Of a stretch of DNA of 64,000 nt, positions 48,241-59,066 are shown in pieces. Numbering within the stretch: position 1 is the stretch's first letter; the number at the start of each line of letters is the position of its first letter. The position numbers were made by a program, and so were the translations under genes. The notes beneath the pieces were generated by a model. It was not told the origin of the DNA. It made no database searches and was given only the letters and a program-made list of their open reading frames with translations. Source of the stretch: Rhipicephalus microplus (lineage: Eukaryota; Arthropoda; Arachnida; Ixodida; Ixodidae); assembly GCF_043290135.1 (NCBI RefSeq), contig NC_134701.1:33507501-33571500 (forward strand), read 5' to 3'.

Positions 48241-48812
48241 AGCCTTGTTCATTACACCACAAATATAAGGGTGTAGATGGGGTGTTTTGAGGTTGTTTTA
48301 ATTACAAACACCTCAAATGTCAAAAATGGGGCGTAAAATGGTGCTCATATGCGTGCTTTTAATGCGTACACCCATTTTACACCTTTTAGGGTGTAAAAGT
48401 TTTAAGAATGTGTATTATTCTGCATTTTTTGTGTGTGCATGTTTGTCTGTATGCAATCTATGTGTCATCAATTCTGCCGTTTAATAAATTCCATCAATTC
48501 TGCTATTTAATAAATTTGTCGACTCTGGTTAATGCGCCCGTCAATTTTTATTTTTTTACCACCGCAAATGACTCCTAGAAATCACCTCAAAAACCTAGTG
48601 AAGGCAGTAAAAATTAACTCTCTCTATACTCGCTCAAAACCTCACGGGAGTAAATAATTACTACTCTCCCTACGTTCAGAAACTCTGTTAACAGGAGAGT
48701 AATTTTTTACCTCGATAGTAGGTTTGAAAAAAATCCAGGAAAAGTAGTGCGCTAGAGGACAAATGATTTACCCAGTTTTTGAGGTTATTTTTGGTCAATT
48801 TTGTTTAGTGTG

Positions 48813-49955
48813 TATAAACGTGAGCTTCGTGTCTAAAATTATGCCTAAAAATTTTTGTTCACTCTTGAAAGCTACGCGCTCACCCTGCAACTCTATATGG
48901 GGATCTGGGTAAAGGCCTCTATTCCTAGAGAACAGAACACAGGCGCTCTTTAGCGGATTCACACTAAAAACGTTCTCATCTGCCCATTTACAGACCTTGT
49001 TAACGCAGAGCTGAACCTGTTGCTGGCATGCCGAGAGATAACAGGATTTAAAACCTATCTGTAGATCATCAACGTATGCTGAATAAAAGACGTTACGCGC
49101 AATGCACGATCCAAGAGAGTTCATTTTGACTACAAAGAGAGTACAACTGCGGACACCACCCAGGCGTACTGCCGTTTCTTGCACGAACGGTCGTGACAAC
49201 GCACTGCCTACTCAAACACAAAATGTCAGATTCGATAGATAATTGTCGATTACACTTAGCATATTACCTCGAATACCTAAGTGTGAAAGGTCCCTCAATG
49301 TTCCAAAACGCCACGTTGTATTGTATGCTTTGTCCATGTCAAGGAAGAGAGATAGAAAAAACTGGTTATGACTGAAAGGTTCGCGTATTTGCGCTTCTAT
49401 GCGGATGAGATGGTCCGTGGTGAAGCGACCCTCTCGAAATCCGCACTGATATTGGTTGAGGAGTTTGTTTGATTTCAAAAATGTAATATTCGGCAGTTTA
49501 TCATCTTTTCAAATTATTTGCAGAGGCAGCTAGTAAAAGCAATAGGTCTATAACTCGATTCGGAAGATAGAACCTTGCCTTGTTTAAGAATAGGTCTATG
49601 GCCTCTTTTCACACAGGGGGAATCGCGCCAGAAGCCCATTTGGAGTTATACAGAGAGAGGAGAGTTTTATGCGTTTCTTGAAGTAAGTGCTTATGCATCT
49701 GATATACAACACGGTCAGAACCTGGGGCTGATTTGCTGCAGCAGTTTAGCGCTGCCTGCAACTCAGCCAAGCAGAAAGGTCTGTTGTATGGCTAAATTTT
49801 TCAACAAATATGCCCACGTTTTTGCATTTCTACTCTCTCTTTGTATCATTTAAATGTATCAGAAAATGCGATGAGCTGGACACGTGTTCCAATTGTGCTC
49901 CCAGGAAGGCTGCTTGATCGTCAAGGCTGTTGCCCTCTGTGACTACTAGAGGGAG
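48813..49955 (-). pseudogene. I-like LINE ORF2: reverse transcriptase
   Basis: From 49,955 the minus strand reads LPLVVTEGNSLDDQAAFLGA (continuing exactly from 51,091 after removing element 3), a frame-shifted N-terminal RT part (SYRPIAL-like region near 49,550), NKLLNQYQCGFREGRFTTDH, FFLSLFLDMDKAYNTT (block A with catalytic Asp), a degraded block B (RLGGVRSC where PQGGVLSC is usual), and YSAYVDDLQIGF (block C, YVDD intact, about 49,080). It ends at LDTKLTFI, where element 2 entered. Frameshifts lie near 49,210 and 49,480-49,700. Confidence 0.85.
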
Positions 49956-51090
49956 CACTCTAAGGCGAAATTACCCGAAAAAGGATTAACGGAGCCCAAT
50001 AGGCGCGTGTGATTAACGGAGAGACCGTTAAGGAGAGACGACAGAGGGAAGCGTGGAGCGCAAAACCAAGGGATGAACCGCCTGGGCATTGCAGGCATTG
50101 CGAAAAGCGTTGCCAAGGTGACCAGGCCTCCCTCTCTTCCTCTACTGGCTCAGTCTTTTCCCGTATTTTGCCGGTGACGGTCCGCGCTGCGTCGCCCTCG
50201 GAGTGCTCGACCACGGCCGCCTGGATTCGACGATCTAAGAATTACGACGTGGTGCTTGTGTGTACGCTTGGAGTAGCGTGGGCTGCAGCTTTTTCGTTTC
50301 GCAGCACCCATGAAGTCTGGAGCAAGTCTCGACACGTCACCACGCCGCGCTGTATATATCTGGGCTCAAGATAGTCACGACCAACACACGACAGCAATAG
50401 TTGGGAAGGCCAATATGGCGGCCGAGAAGAACGGTCTCGTCGGATATATATTTCAGCCCGACTCAGGGCAGAAAACAGCGCTGGAATATAAGGCAAGTAG
50501 GTTATCATTCTTTATTCTACTCTACTTGTCGCGTGTGCGATACGGATTGCGCTTGCCGGCAACGGGCTTGGTCGTGTTGTATATCGCACGCACAAAATGC
50601 ATCACGAAGGTCAGCTTCGGCGTCAGCAGTTCGCTTGTGTTTTTAGACCACCTAGAAATTGGCCGCCATTGCCGTCGGTCTACCGTACGCTCGCTAATCG
50701 AGTGCTCGCCTGTCTTCACCGCTGCGATGAGCTTCGGGTTGCGATATTGGGCTGAGACCTCGTCGCTGTGTTGGGATTCGTGGAAAACACGTTACGGGTT
50801 CTCGTAAAGAGCTTGGTTGTAGTATGTCGCGCGCTGTAAGTGCACGCTAGTGTCGGAACTCACTGGTGCAACTGTGAGGAAGAACTAAATGTTAGTCCTT
50901 TGGGGAGAACTGTTGGACTAACGGTTACGCACTAAGGTGTATATGTTAGGACTAAATGTTAGTCCCTTGAGGGGAATAACTGTTAGACGCGGTGCCGTTA
51001 GTCCTTGAAGGGTTTGTTGGTTGTGGCAGCCCCATTAGTCCCAAAAAGGATGAACCACACACCCTTTCAACAACCTTTTGCCTTAGAGTG
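49956..51090. mobile_element. CACTCTAA-ended DNA element 3 (1,135 bp)
   Basis: Left end CACTCTAAGGCGAAA; right end ...TTGCCTTAGAGTG, its inverse. The 2-bp TSD is AG (49,954 and 51,091). Deleting the element plus one AG restores the LINE frame (ADRHSLPLVVTEGN). Sub-terminal repeats of an ATTAACGG / GACTAANNGTTAGTCC type lie near both ends. The interior (50,100-50,800) is GC-rich with several open frames of up to 165 codons, none recognised. Most likely it is a non-autonomous relative of the other CACTCTAA elements. Confidence 0.8.
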
Positions 51091-52170
51091 AGTGAGTGTC
51101 TGTCAGCCTCTTATCCTATTCACTCTATTGTAGACATTAAATTCATCAGTATAGGAATTATAGCCTGACAAAAACTTCTGCCAGCTTTCCTTCCTAGCCT
51201 GTCAGTGCGTTCTTCGCCCTTGAGATTTCACTTGTTTGAAATTGATCGGACTCTCTGCAAATGAATAGTCACGCAATAGACCCCACGCTTTATTCTGCAT
51301 GTATTTTGCGAGCATTCCTGCAGTCGTTGTTCCACCACGGGACACGACGTCTGCAAGGACCACAACTTGTCTGGAGGATACATTTTGAAGCAACGTCAAT
51401 AATAAAATCAGTGAAATACGTAGCGGCAGAGTCGATTCCTAGAGAGGACATCTCGGCCCACAATATAGTACTAAGACTCTGGATATAGTACTAAGACCTT
51501 TCAAGTTGGTGCCTGAGGTAGAAATTAATTTTCTTTTGGCGTTTTCAGTTACATGGAAAAGTGATCACTCCCATAGGTGTTTTTAATAACATCCCAATTA
51601 AAAACAAGTAAAAGTGTAGGAGAAAGCATGCTAAGATCAAAACACGAATACGTTTTGTTCGCCAGGCTAAAAAATGTTGGTTCTTTCTTATTTAAACACG
51701 CATCTGTAGAAAGAAGAAAGTTCTCAATCAAGCGGCCTCGTGCATCACTTCTCGAGTCACCCCACAAAGGGCTGCGGGCATTAAAATCACCAAGGATGAT
51801 ATATGGTTCAGGTAGTTGATCCATAAGAGACTGAAATTCTTGTTTTTGCAGCTGATAATGAGGAGAAATTTACGCTGAGCAAATGGTAACAAGTTTTCCT
51901 AATACAACAGCAGGAGTGGCCACTGCTTCGAGGGCCGTTTGTATCTGTAAATCTTGACAAGCTATGCAATTGTATAATATAATAACAACGCCACCCGAAG
52001 ATGCCATTACTTCATCTCGATCATTGCGCAAGATGATGTGGTCTCTAAGGAAATTCGTGTGTTTTATTTCAAGTGTGTTCCTTGTACACAGAACACTTTT
52101 GGCGAGTGTTTGTGTAAAAGTTCTTGGACATTGTCTAGTTTTTTCAGCAGTCCTCTGATGTTCCATTGTA
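51091..52170 (-). pseudogene. I-like LINE ORF2: AP-type endonuclease domain and linker
   Basis: The ORF2 start is near 52,166. The frame reads FLRDHIILRNDRDEVMASSG, then PEPYIILGDFNARSPLWGDS (catalytic GDFNAR), NKTYSCFDLSMLSP (the S-x-D-L element reads SCFDLS) and YGSDHFSM (catalytic SDH, intact), i.e. an exonuclease-endonuclease-phosphatase fold ending near 51,549. The linker (51,548-51,091) includes CGPCRRRVPWWNNDC-like and RESWQKFLSG-like segments with a few stops. The domain nicks target DNA for reverse transcription in intact relatives. Confidence 0.85.
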
Positions 52171-52228
52171 TAATTTGTGTTTTCATATTGGGTGTAAAGT
52201 AGTGCTGCGTGTACGGATTGGGAGCAAC

Positions 52229-53263
52229 TTAGTTTACAGGGTCTTTAGGGGGCCCCGTAATTGGAGTCTTTTCTTTCTTGAAGTGGTCAAGGGGCTCTCG
52301 CCACTCGTTCGGCGCAGTCTGCACCGGTGGGTCAGTGGTGTCCACCACCTCTGGAGAGGCGCCTGACAGTCGTATACGTGGGGCAGGCTTTGTTTTGGCG
52401 GACAACGCCTTCGCTCCCACCGGGCCAGAGGTCAAGGAGACCTCTTCAGTTTGTGTGCTGCCCTGGCTGCTGCCAGGGTTCACAGGGGCCTTTGGTAGGG
52501 CCGTTATCAAAGAGGGCGGAGCAGCCAGGGCTGCTTCTCCAGTGGGGTCTGCTGGTGGTTGCCGCGGCACGCCAGGTGTCGTCCGGGGCTTCGCCAAAAA
52601 CCGTAGTGGTTCTGACCCTCCTTGCACAACTTCGGCGATTGACTTCTGTAGAAAAGTGTGCGTTGCGCGCTGTCGGGCTTCCCTGAAAGTGACATTTTCT
52701 TGGAATGTAATTGTGAGAAATTCTTTTTCTCTTTTCCCGGCTGGGCATGAGCGAGAACAAGCGGGATGGTCACCACCACAGTTCGCGCAATGGGCCTCCG
52801 CCTCAGACTTACAGTCATCAGCAGACTGCCCTTTGGGGGCGCACCTTCTGCGCATTAGCTGCCCCTGACAGCTTTGGAAAGCATGGCCAAATCGTCGGCA
52901 CTTGAAACAACGTTTCGGGTTTGGTATATATGGTTGAAGACGGAGCATGAAATAGCCTGCAGCAACTGTTTCTGGGAGTATGTTTGCTTCAAACGTCAGT
53001 ACATTGTGTTTTGTGGGGAGTTCTGCATTATTTCGCCTGATTTTAATGCGATGCACATGTACGACATTCTCGTATTTCCCCCCGTCCAAAAGTTCTTCAT
53101 CGGTAAGGTATACAAAAGCTTCATCCAATACGACACCTTTCACTGTGTTCAATATCTGGTGAGCGGCAACGGTGAGAGGTTTGTCCCCAAATGCAACAAG
53201 GTAGCTTGGTTTCTGATATTGGAGTTTGTCTTTGACTTCTATTAGCAGGTCCCCACTAGCCAT
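52229..53263 (-). pseudogene. I-like LINE ORF1 (gag-like, zinc knuckles), open reading frame
   Basis: This open frame of 344 codons (MASGDLLIEVKDKLQ onward) is the longest open frame in the window. The N-terminal part is an RRM-like core (VKGVVLDEAFVYLTDEEL, PYIPNPKRCFKCRRFGH), followed by knuckles CFKCRRFGHAFQSC (CX2CX4HX4C) and CANCGGDHPACSRSC (CX2CX3HX4C); between them CAPKGQSADDC is degenerate. The tail is Pro/Ala-rich. It lies 5' of ORF2 on the same strand with a ~60-bp gap, the normal order. It may still be translatable, although the rest of the element is dead. In the family ORF1p binds the element RNA. Confidence 0.8.
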
Positions 53264-54120
53264 CTTGGTAGCTTTGTAGCCAGTGCCGATAATATCAGTG
53301 AGGCATCTTGAAACTAGAAACGGTGATATGTTTGTTGCTTTTTTTCTGTGGTTTCACAATATATGACATGATATTCTGGGAACAAGTCTTAATTCTTCAT
53401 TACACACTCTGATGATGATGATGAGCTTTATGTTGTAGCGTAAGGACCAAATGAAAACTGTGAAGTTGCTTAGATGCGCCCGCTTTTCTGGGGGCGATCA
53501 CTTAGGAAGAGGTTTGGTGATCCCATGAAAGAAAGTGTTTGTCCGGCAACGGCGCCTACCACCCACCACGGAGCCCAACTAGGGAACGTGGCAGAGCACG
53601 TGAACACGTCTGCGCAACGCCAGCAGTACGCCGTCACTATAACCTAATATGGTTTCTCCTAGGTTGGATAAGCACACAACGTTAACCCTTGCTGCCAGGA
53701 GAAGTAGGAGCAACTAGAAGAGAGGAGATGCCGGGACAGACAAAATGGGTGAGAGAAAAATCTAAGACGAAGGTGAGAGGAGATAGCGACAGGAAAAGGA
53801 GACTGCCGGTTTCCCCTAGGTGGGTCAGCCCAGGGGTGCCGCTTACGTGAAGCCGGGGCCAAAGGGGTGTGTTGCCTCTGCCCGGGGCCTTAAAGGTCCA
53901 ATCACCCAGCGTCAACTCAACTGCCAGGATCCCCTTTTCCCCGGAAACGGCAAAGCCACGCACGGCTGGGCGTGGGAAGGAGTCGAAACCTCCCCGATTG
54001 CTCGAGTCCGTGGTGTCGCTACACACCAAACGTCTACTTGCACAGACGTCCCTGCGGGGGGGAGGGGCAAACAAAAGGTGGCATGGCCGGACTAAAAGAG
54101 CGGCACGCCCGCACTTTCTA
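53264..54120 (-). other. Probable 5' UTR of the I-like LINE
   Basis: It is GC-richer than the flanks, with no long frame in ORF1 orientation that continues into ORF1. CCTAGGNNGG-type segments occur twice (TCTCCTAGGTTGGATAAGC at 53,655 and CCCCTAGGTGGGTCAGCC at 53,813). The upstream limit (about 54,120) is placed where GC-rich sequence ends and is approximate. A GATGATGATGATG run at 53,413-53,425 may be a separate remnant. Confidence 0.4.
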
Positions 54121-54439
54121 AAGGCCTGCGTTTCGTGTATAGTTCACACTTTTTACCGCCACTAGCTTATGGCACAGCAGGCTTACCCTCGCTAAACGTT
54201 GATAAAGCCAAGGAGGTTACGCTCAGCGAGGTAAACGTGGCAACCTTTTCTGGTCAGATAGTGCTGAAAGTGTGTCCTTCTGTTCCTTTTTTAGCAAGCA
54301 TCAAATTCAAGGCAAATTTTATTGGAGATTAAGTCGCCGATACTCATCTTTGTATGTTATTCAATCGAAAACACCAATCTTTTCAGTTGTGATTAGCGGC
54401 GCGGGTTTCCTCCTGTATGCAGAAGAGTGCGCGCGTGCC

Positions 54440-54570
54440 GCTCCTCTTATCCAGCAATGGAGGTGGCTACCTACTACTACTACCAGTACCATGACGATCA
54501 CTGCTATCGCTACTACGTACATCGTGGACGCACGGCTCATGGCTTAAAGATCTTTGCCCCTAAAACGTGG
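54440..54570 (+). repeat. Remnant of the palindrome-ended repeat family
   Basis: GGAGGTGGCTAC, a TACTACTAC run, then CGGCTCATGGCTTAAAGATC and TTTGCCCCTAAAA resemble the right end of the 35,850-36,563 insertion (GAGGTGGCTACATACAGG ... CTTCGCCCCTAAAA) and of the loop repeats in copies A and B. The left part is missing. Confidence 0.55.
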
Positions 54571-54639
54571 CTAGCTGTAGCTTACCTGCGGAATTTGGAT
54601 AGGCGCCAATAATGAAGAATTTAGTCATGATGCTGAAAT

Positions 54640-55190
54640 AATTCTTCTATGAAACATGTATGCTCCCATACAAGTCCTTGATGGATATTTGGATACCAAT
54701 GGAAGGATATTGCTAGATCTCTGCGAATAACAAAGTCCTGAGATGGTTAACGAGGGACCTAAGTGGGAAGTTAAACACAGGCAATCGAGTATTATTTTTG
54801 TCTTTTGACAGAGGAAATCTATACCAAGCATAGTTGAAAATAGACGATGAAGGGATTAACAGCCTTGGTAGTGATCATAAACGTGCAACATTATAAATAG
54901 GATATAGAACTGAAAATAAGAATATGAAGTCGATGTTTGAAAGCTTGTATCCAAATGACATCAAAATGACAAATGTAGCCGCAAGAGCCGAGGACAAAGT
55001 AGGAAAACTACCGGGCCAACACTGGTAGTATAGCTAGCTTTTGAATTTAATGATGAGGAAGATGGAAAGAGAGAAGAAAATAATTGGCTGGAAATGGAAG
55101 GGAAAGCCAAAAAGTTGGTGGAACAGAGAAATCTGGGAAGTGATCGAGAAGCGATGTGAGGCATCACAGGATCTCATCACAAGGTCTGAT
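54640..55190 (+). pseudogene. Endonuclease-to-linker fragment of another LINE
   Basis: Plus-strand translation with frame changes gives YAPIQVLDGYLDTNGRILLD, a segment equivalent to ...WEVKHRQSSI (the strand before the catalytic D), DEGINSLGSDHKRATL (catalytic SDH) and KSWWNREIWEVIEKRCEASQ (linker before RT). That order is typical of the AP-type endonuclease of tick CR1/RTE-like LINEs. RT is absent, so the copy is truncated on both sides. It is in the opposite orientation to the I-like LINE next to it. Confidence 0.7.
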
Positions 55191-56359
55191 AACAGGTTGC
55201 CTCAATGTGTGCGTATCTTGCTCATCTTGAGAACAGTGTCGGTGTGAAGTATGGCGGCCTTATTCCTTGTTTTTGGCTTTATTAATTATGAGAGAGAGAG
55301 AATACCAACGCCCATGTCGTCCTGGTTGAACCCTTCGTTTTTGTTTCTTACGTGTTCCCGAGCAGTGCCACTCTGCACTCCCATTTCCGTGCGTGCGGCG
55401 TTCAGTATGGTACTTGCCGCCAACTTAGTATCGAGAGAGATTCAACATCCTCTGGTGGCCGTGGCGTGGTCACTTGCATCCAACGAGCATGGCCACTGAG
55501 CGGCGCGATGAGCTTGCTGGCCATTTGGGTAGGAGAGGTTTAGGTACATCTCAATGCTATCTCGGATGAAAACTCCTCAGCTACTCTGCACATCTTTCAA
55601 TGCAGCGTTTGCATTTTGTGGTTGCTAATTAGTAAGTCACGAACGCACAGCTTGAACGTAAATGACGACTGGTATGAGCATCGACAGCAACACATACGAA
55701 TAAAGCGCTATTTCTTTCTTAGTCTCCACAATAGAAAAACCTAAACGATGAGGATATTGAGCTGGTGGTGCAGAGGACAACTGACCAGGCAGCCTGCTTT
55801 ACGATGCTAAAAAAGCCACATTGCCATTCAAAATGACAGAAAAGGTGCCTCCTCAAATATAGGTTGGCATACCAAGGCAGTGTCAGTGATGTACAATAAG
55901 AGTATCGTGCAAGTTTTGTGGCACCCCTAAAACTACTTTTGTTACTCAGACTAATACAAGCTTACGGACATGCCAAGAACCAAAGAAATTTTCAGCGGCA
56001 AAGCACTCGCCTTTATGACCGTGTTTATGTTGCATTATATAAGATGTCTCCAATTTGTGGTGTGACCAATCTGACACGTACGTTATTGAAAGGTTTTCAA
56101 AACGCAGCAATAATGACGTGGAAGTTGGACAATACTTCGTTACGCTAAATTCCACTGCTAATGTACACCAGTCCTTACCAAAGCCGAAATTCTCAGCAAG
56201 CATATGCGGGAAAATATCGAACTGAATTGAGTCGCACGTTAGACATGCAATAAGTCAAGTTAGCGTCAGCCGTATCATCTTATAAAGCACTAGAATTCTT
56301 GCGATAAAGTTTACTAATCCAATAGAAAAGCTACGAGTTAGTATGACGCACCAATTACC
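55191..56359. other. No gene recognised
   Basis: It contains a GAGAGAGAGAG run at 55,290-55,301 and short ORFs. Nothing further is supportable. Confidence 0.4.
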
Positions 56360-56670
56360 AGCATGTGGGTGCAGCGTAATTAATGCGGCTGATGTAGAGC
56401 ACGTAGCCAGTTCTCGACCCGTCAGCTAAGGAACCTGATTGGTTCCGCGAAGGCGAACGTTGAAGACCCGAGCGCGGGAAAGAAAAGAGACTTCTTCGTT
56501 CTCACGGTTCACAAGCGGAGGTTCGGGCTTGGACTCGGGCAGTCAGTCGCCTGAGGCTGCAATAAAGCGTCTCTTCACCGGACTACGGCTCTTCCTTCGC
56601 GCTGCCACCGTGCACTCGAGTCATCGAGGGGACCCACTCCGAACCTCAAACATCTTCCCTCCTTAGCCAG
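56360..56670 (+). repeat. Possible solo LTR or LTR-proximal sequence
   Basis: This CpG-rich block contains GGCTGCAATAAAGCGTCTCT (a polyadenylation hexamer followed closely by a GT/C-rich segment), as in the R region of LTRs. It lies next to the Gypsy remnant but does not match the LTR at 58,816-59,066. No TG...CA boundaries or duplicated partner could be fixed, so this is only a suggestion. Confidence 0.3.
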
Positions 56671-56759
56671 TGTTGCAGCTAGTCGACGAAGAGGAAAGTA
56701 ACTCTATGCCTTTGGCATGCGCAATGATATGGCTGTGGATATGTTTGTATATTGTCACG

Positions 56760-58813
56760 GGGTCGGGACGGCGGCGGAAGATCTTCGGTAGTTCATCGTA
56801 CATCAACCGCACCTCCATCGGTTGCAGCCCTTAGTTTTTCGAGTAAGGGCTTGGATCGGAGATCGGCCGCGAACAGGGCCGGTGTACTGCCAGCGGTGCG
56901 GGGAGGCGTAGCGGCCTGGCGACGGCAAACAATAAGGTCAATAAGGTCGTCGGGGTGTCGGCTGCGCTCCCTCGAGGTAGTTGGCAATGTCATGCGGTCG
57001 TTCACCCGTTGCGGGCACGGAGCGTTGATGTAGAAGCCCCGTAGACCTATCTGTCGGTACTGCCAACAGTGGTAGGTGTGGCCGGCCTCGCCTCAGGGGT
57101 AGCAGAGCGGGCGGTTATCAGGTGCCCGCCAAACGTCGGTTTTCCTCGGCGCGCTGCGCTGCGCTGGCCCGCTGGCGAACAGTACGGCGTCGGTGGTGGC
57201 GGCGGTGGCGTCTGCCGACGGAAGTGCGACAAGGTGGCGTTTTGTCGCGGGTGTAGGGGAGGGGCGTAGTGGCGGGCTGCAGCGTAGCTCATTTATTTTT
57301 TTCATATTTATATACCTTAAGGGCCTCTAGGGCATTACATCAAAGGGGTTTTTATACAGTATTCAGTGACAGCAGCAATTTTTTAACAAGAAAAGAAGAC
57401 AAAAAACAAGAAAACATGCGCAGGCTACACAGTCCGTCAACCAAGATAAGCAAGAAATAGCACAGCAAGGTTTTCACAAGTGAGCACATTGAAAAATCTG
57501 CACGACACATTATACAGCAATGCCTAAGATTGTCCAACATATTCAAAGAACGCAAATAATGCAGACTGAAAAAATGATTGCTGTGTATGTGTTACAATGC
57601 TGGCAGGCAGAGCATTCCACTCGGTTATCGCTAAGACAAGGGGTGAGTATTGGTGTTTTTTTGTGCGAGAAAATATAGGTTCAATTTTATGATCATGGTC
57701 AACGCGTGCGGAAATGCACAAAGTAGGGTGAATGAACGTATGGCGGAACGGCGGATCACTGTGGTATAATTTGTGGAAGAAAGATAGGCGGAAATATTTC
57801 CTGCGCATGGCAAGAGGGGAGATATTTAATTTTGTCTTAATGAATGACTTGAAGCTGCGGTTCCGGAAGCCGAGGAACGCCCAGTGATTGCTGAATTTCC
57901 TGGCGTACCACGTCCGCGATGTAGTCCACGTGCAGCTGCGCTGAAGGAAGCAATTTTCGCAGCTCTTCTTGCACGATCACACGGATCGTCTCCCGCAAGG
58001 TGGTGGCTCTTAGATCGTCTCCCGCAAGGCGGTGGTTCTTAGTATTTCTATGCCGGCATAGCTTGTAGACGAGAAGTTACGGTTGTATCGCCGCGTCTGC
58101 TTCTAGAGCGTCTTTTCTATTGTAGATGTTTTCGAAATGAAATCGGCGACCGTCTTTGGCGGGTTCCTTATCAGCCCGGCGATGAGTTCTTGCTTGACTG
58201 ATCGCATGAGTAGACGGATCTTCTTCTCGGGCATGTCGAGGTTAGCATGGTGGAAAAGTTTAATCATATCTCCCGTCAATATCGCCACGTTCTCATTTGG
58301 CATTTGCATACGGGTTTCGAGAAAAGCTGCAGCCTTCTACTTGCGGACCACACGTCGTGAGAAACGTAGTGTGAAAGTGGTGAGAAACCTAGTGCGACAG
58401 ACGTCCCACGTGGTGAGGCTCTGCTTTTGATACCCGAAACGGGTCCGAGCAGGATCTTCTAAAGCAAAATACACATAACGGAGCTTGCCACATTGAAGAT
58501 GGCGACGCGGTCGGACTTTTAAATCCAGCTTTGCAGGTCCTCCAGTGGCGAACGACGGAGTGTTGGCGGCTCTTTGGAATGCCGGAGCATGACTCGAGCA
58601 GGCTGCTTGAGGGCGGTCATTGTTGCTGCTGTCGATGTCATTATCCGGGGCTGTCTGTTTTTTTACGACTAGGGGCCTGTATTCTGGCTGCATTCCCCTC
58701 TGCCTGCGGCTTGGTCGCTGTTCGGCGTTGGTATCGGCGTCTTCCTCGCGACGTGGGCTGGATTCACGGCTCAATGGGACGTCTGGTACTTGGGAGCAGC
58801 AGCACCTCCACCA
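56760..58813 (-). pseudogene. Ty3/Gypsy gag, frameshifted and interrupted
   Basis: Recognisable pieces on the minus strand are an N-terminal region (GMQPEYRPLVVKK), a capsid region (FLTTFTLRFSRR, MQMPNENVAILTGDMIKLFH, KTVADFISKTSTIEKTL), a Pro-rich region (MSYAAARHYAPP, FRRQTPPPPPP) and the zinc knuckle CYP-stop-GEAGHTYHC, in which the second Cys codon has become TGA (about 57,097). After the knuckle, GLRGFYINAPCPQ is followed by a +1 shift. No complete Gag can be made. Retroviral-type Gag normally forms the particle and packages RNA. No env-like gene is present. Confidence 0.75.
57292..57843 (-). pseudogene. CR1-type LINE 3' end inserted in the Gypsy gag
   Basis: The minus-strand frame gives RRKYFRLSFFHKLYHSDPPF, TDH/VDHDHKIEPIFSRTKKHQ and PLVLAITEWNALPASIV, the C-terminal tail found downstream of RT in CR1-like LINEs. 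It then runs through a 3' UTR (TAATGCCCTAGAGGCCCTTA) to an A-rich end. The gag reading frame resumes on either side (LPEPQLQV / SYAAARHYA), which shows it is an insertion with little or no TSD. A similar but different CR1 tail lies at 62,503. Confidence 0.75.
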
Positions 58814-58815
58814 GA

Positions 58816-59066
58816 TGTCACGGGGTTGTGACGTGAAGACAGTATCAGTTGCAGGTCCAATAATAAACTGTTTATTGGGGCCGAACATGTGGCCACGTAA
58901 AAGAAAAATTACATTACAGCAAGACACTGGCACTGATAGCGGCGAGCAGAGCGTCGGCCTTCGATCAACTGGCAAGCGGTGAAGCGTGTCGGCATTTATA
59001 CTCTTGCCATCGAATATTCAAGCGCTATCGCTAGTGGTGACGTAGGTTACCGTATAATATGTGACA
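58816..59066 (-). repeat. Ty3/Gypsy 5' LTR, 251 bp
   Basis: Its ends are TGTCAC...GTGACA. A TATA-like GAGTATAAATGCC occurs about 58,993-59,005 (minus strand). A polyadenylation signal CCAATAAACAG (about 58,870-58,880) is followed by a GT-rich stretch, in the expected U3-R-U5 order. The downstream TCTGGTGGAGGTGC contains a PBS-like TGG. No matching 3' LTR is seen in the window. Confidence 0.75.

Larger units (their letters stand above)
41501..48410. mobile_element. 6.9-kb CACTCTAA-ended DNA element, copy B
   Basis: It starts CACTCTAAAAATTTTTACAC and ends TTTTAAGAATG (degenerate inverse). The likely 2-bp TSD is TG (41,499 and 48,411). Orientation is the same as copy A. It contains the same (CA)n tract, fold-back repeat, SINE fragment and GGGTGT palindromes, but lacks the two insertions present in copy A, so it supplies the empty-site sequence for both. 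It lies within element 2, which lies within the I-like LINE. No coding capacity for a transposase was seen in any frame. Confidence 0.8.
39891..48812. mobile_element. CACTCTAA-ended DNA element 2 (about 2.0 kb, split by copy B)
   Basis: The left end is CACTCTAAGCAAAAACT; the right end, read inward, is CACACTAAACAAAATTGACC. The element is flanked by a 2-bp TSD (TA at 39,889 and 48,813) proven by the LINE frame (LTFI / PHIKY). Its own sequence is 39,891-41,500 plus 48,411-48,812. Sub-terminal stretches rich in TTTTAC, CTCGGG and GAGTAAA motifs lie at both ends. A 138-codon plus-strand frame at 40,415-40,831 (MLGGGLGDRRCKK onward) is the longest in it and is not recognised. No transposase is seen, so it is probably non-autonomous. 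Confidence 0.75.
56760..59066 (-). mobile_element. Ty3/Gypsy retrotransposon remnant: 5' LTR and gag
   Basis: On the minus strand: a 251-bp LTR (59,066-58,816), then a TGG-starting primer-binding-like site two bases after it, then gag to about 56,760. pol is absent. The gag is interrupted at 57,292-57,843 by a CR1-type LINE 3' end. A 29-bp tandem duplication lies at 57,984-58,041. The element is therefore 3' truncated and decayed. Confidence 0.8.

Noticed and set aside
50009..50807. Protein-coding genes inside element 3
   Set aside because: Several overlapping ORFs of 60-165 codons lie in a GC-rich block on both strands; none shows transposase or other motifs, and such lengths are expected by chance at this GC content.
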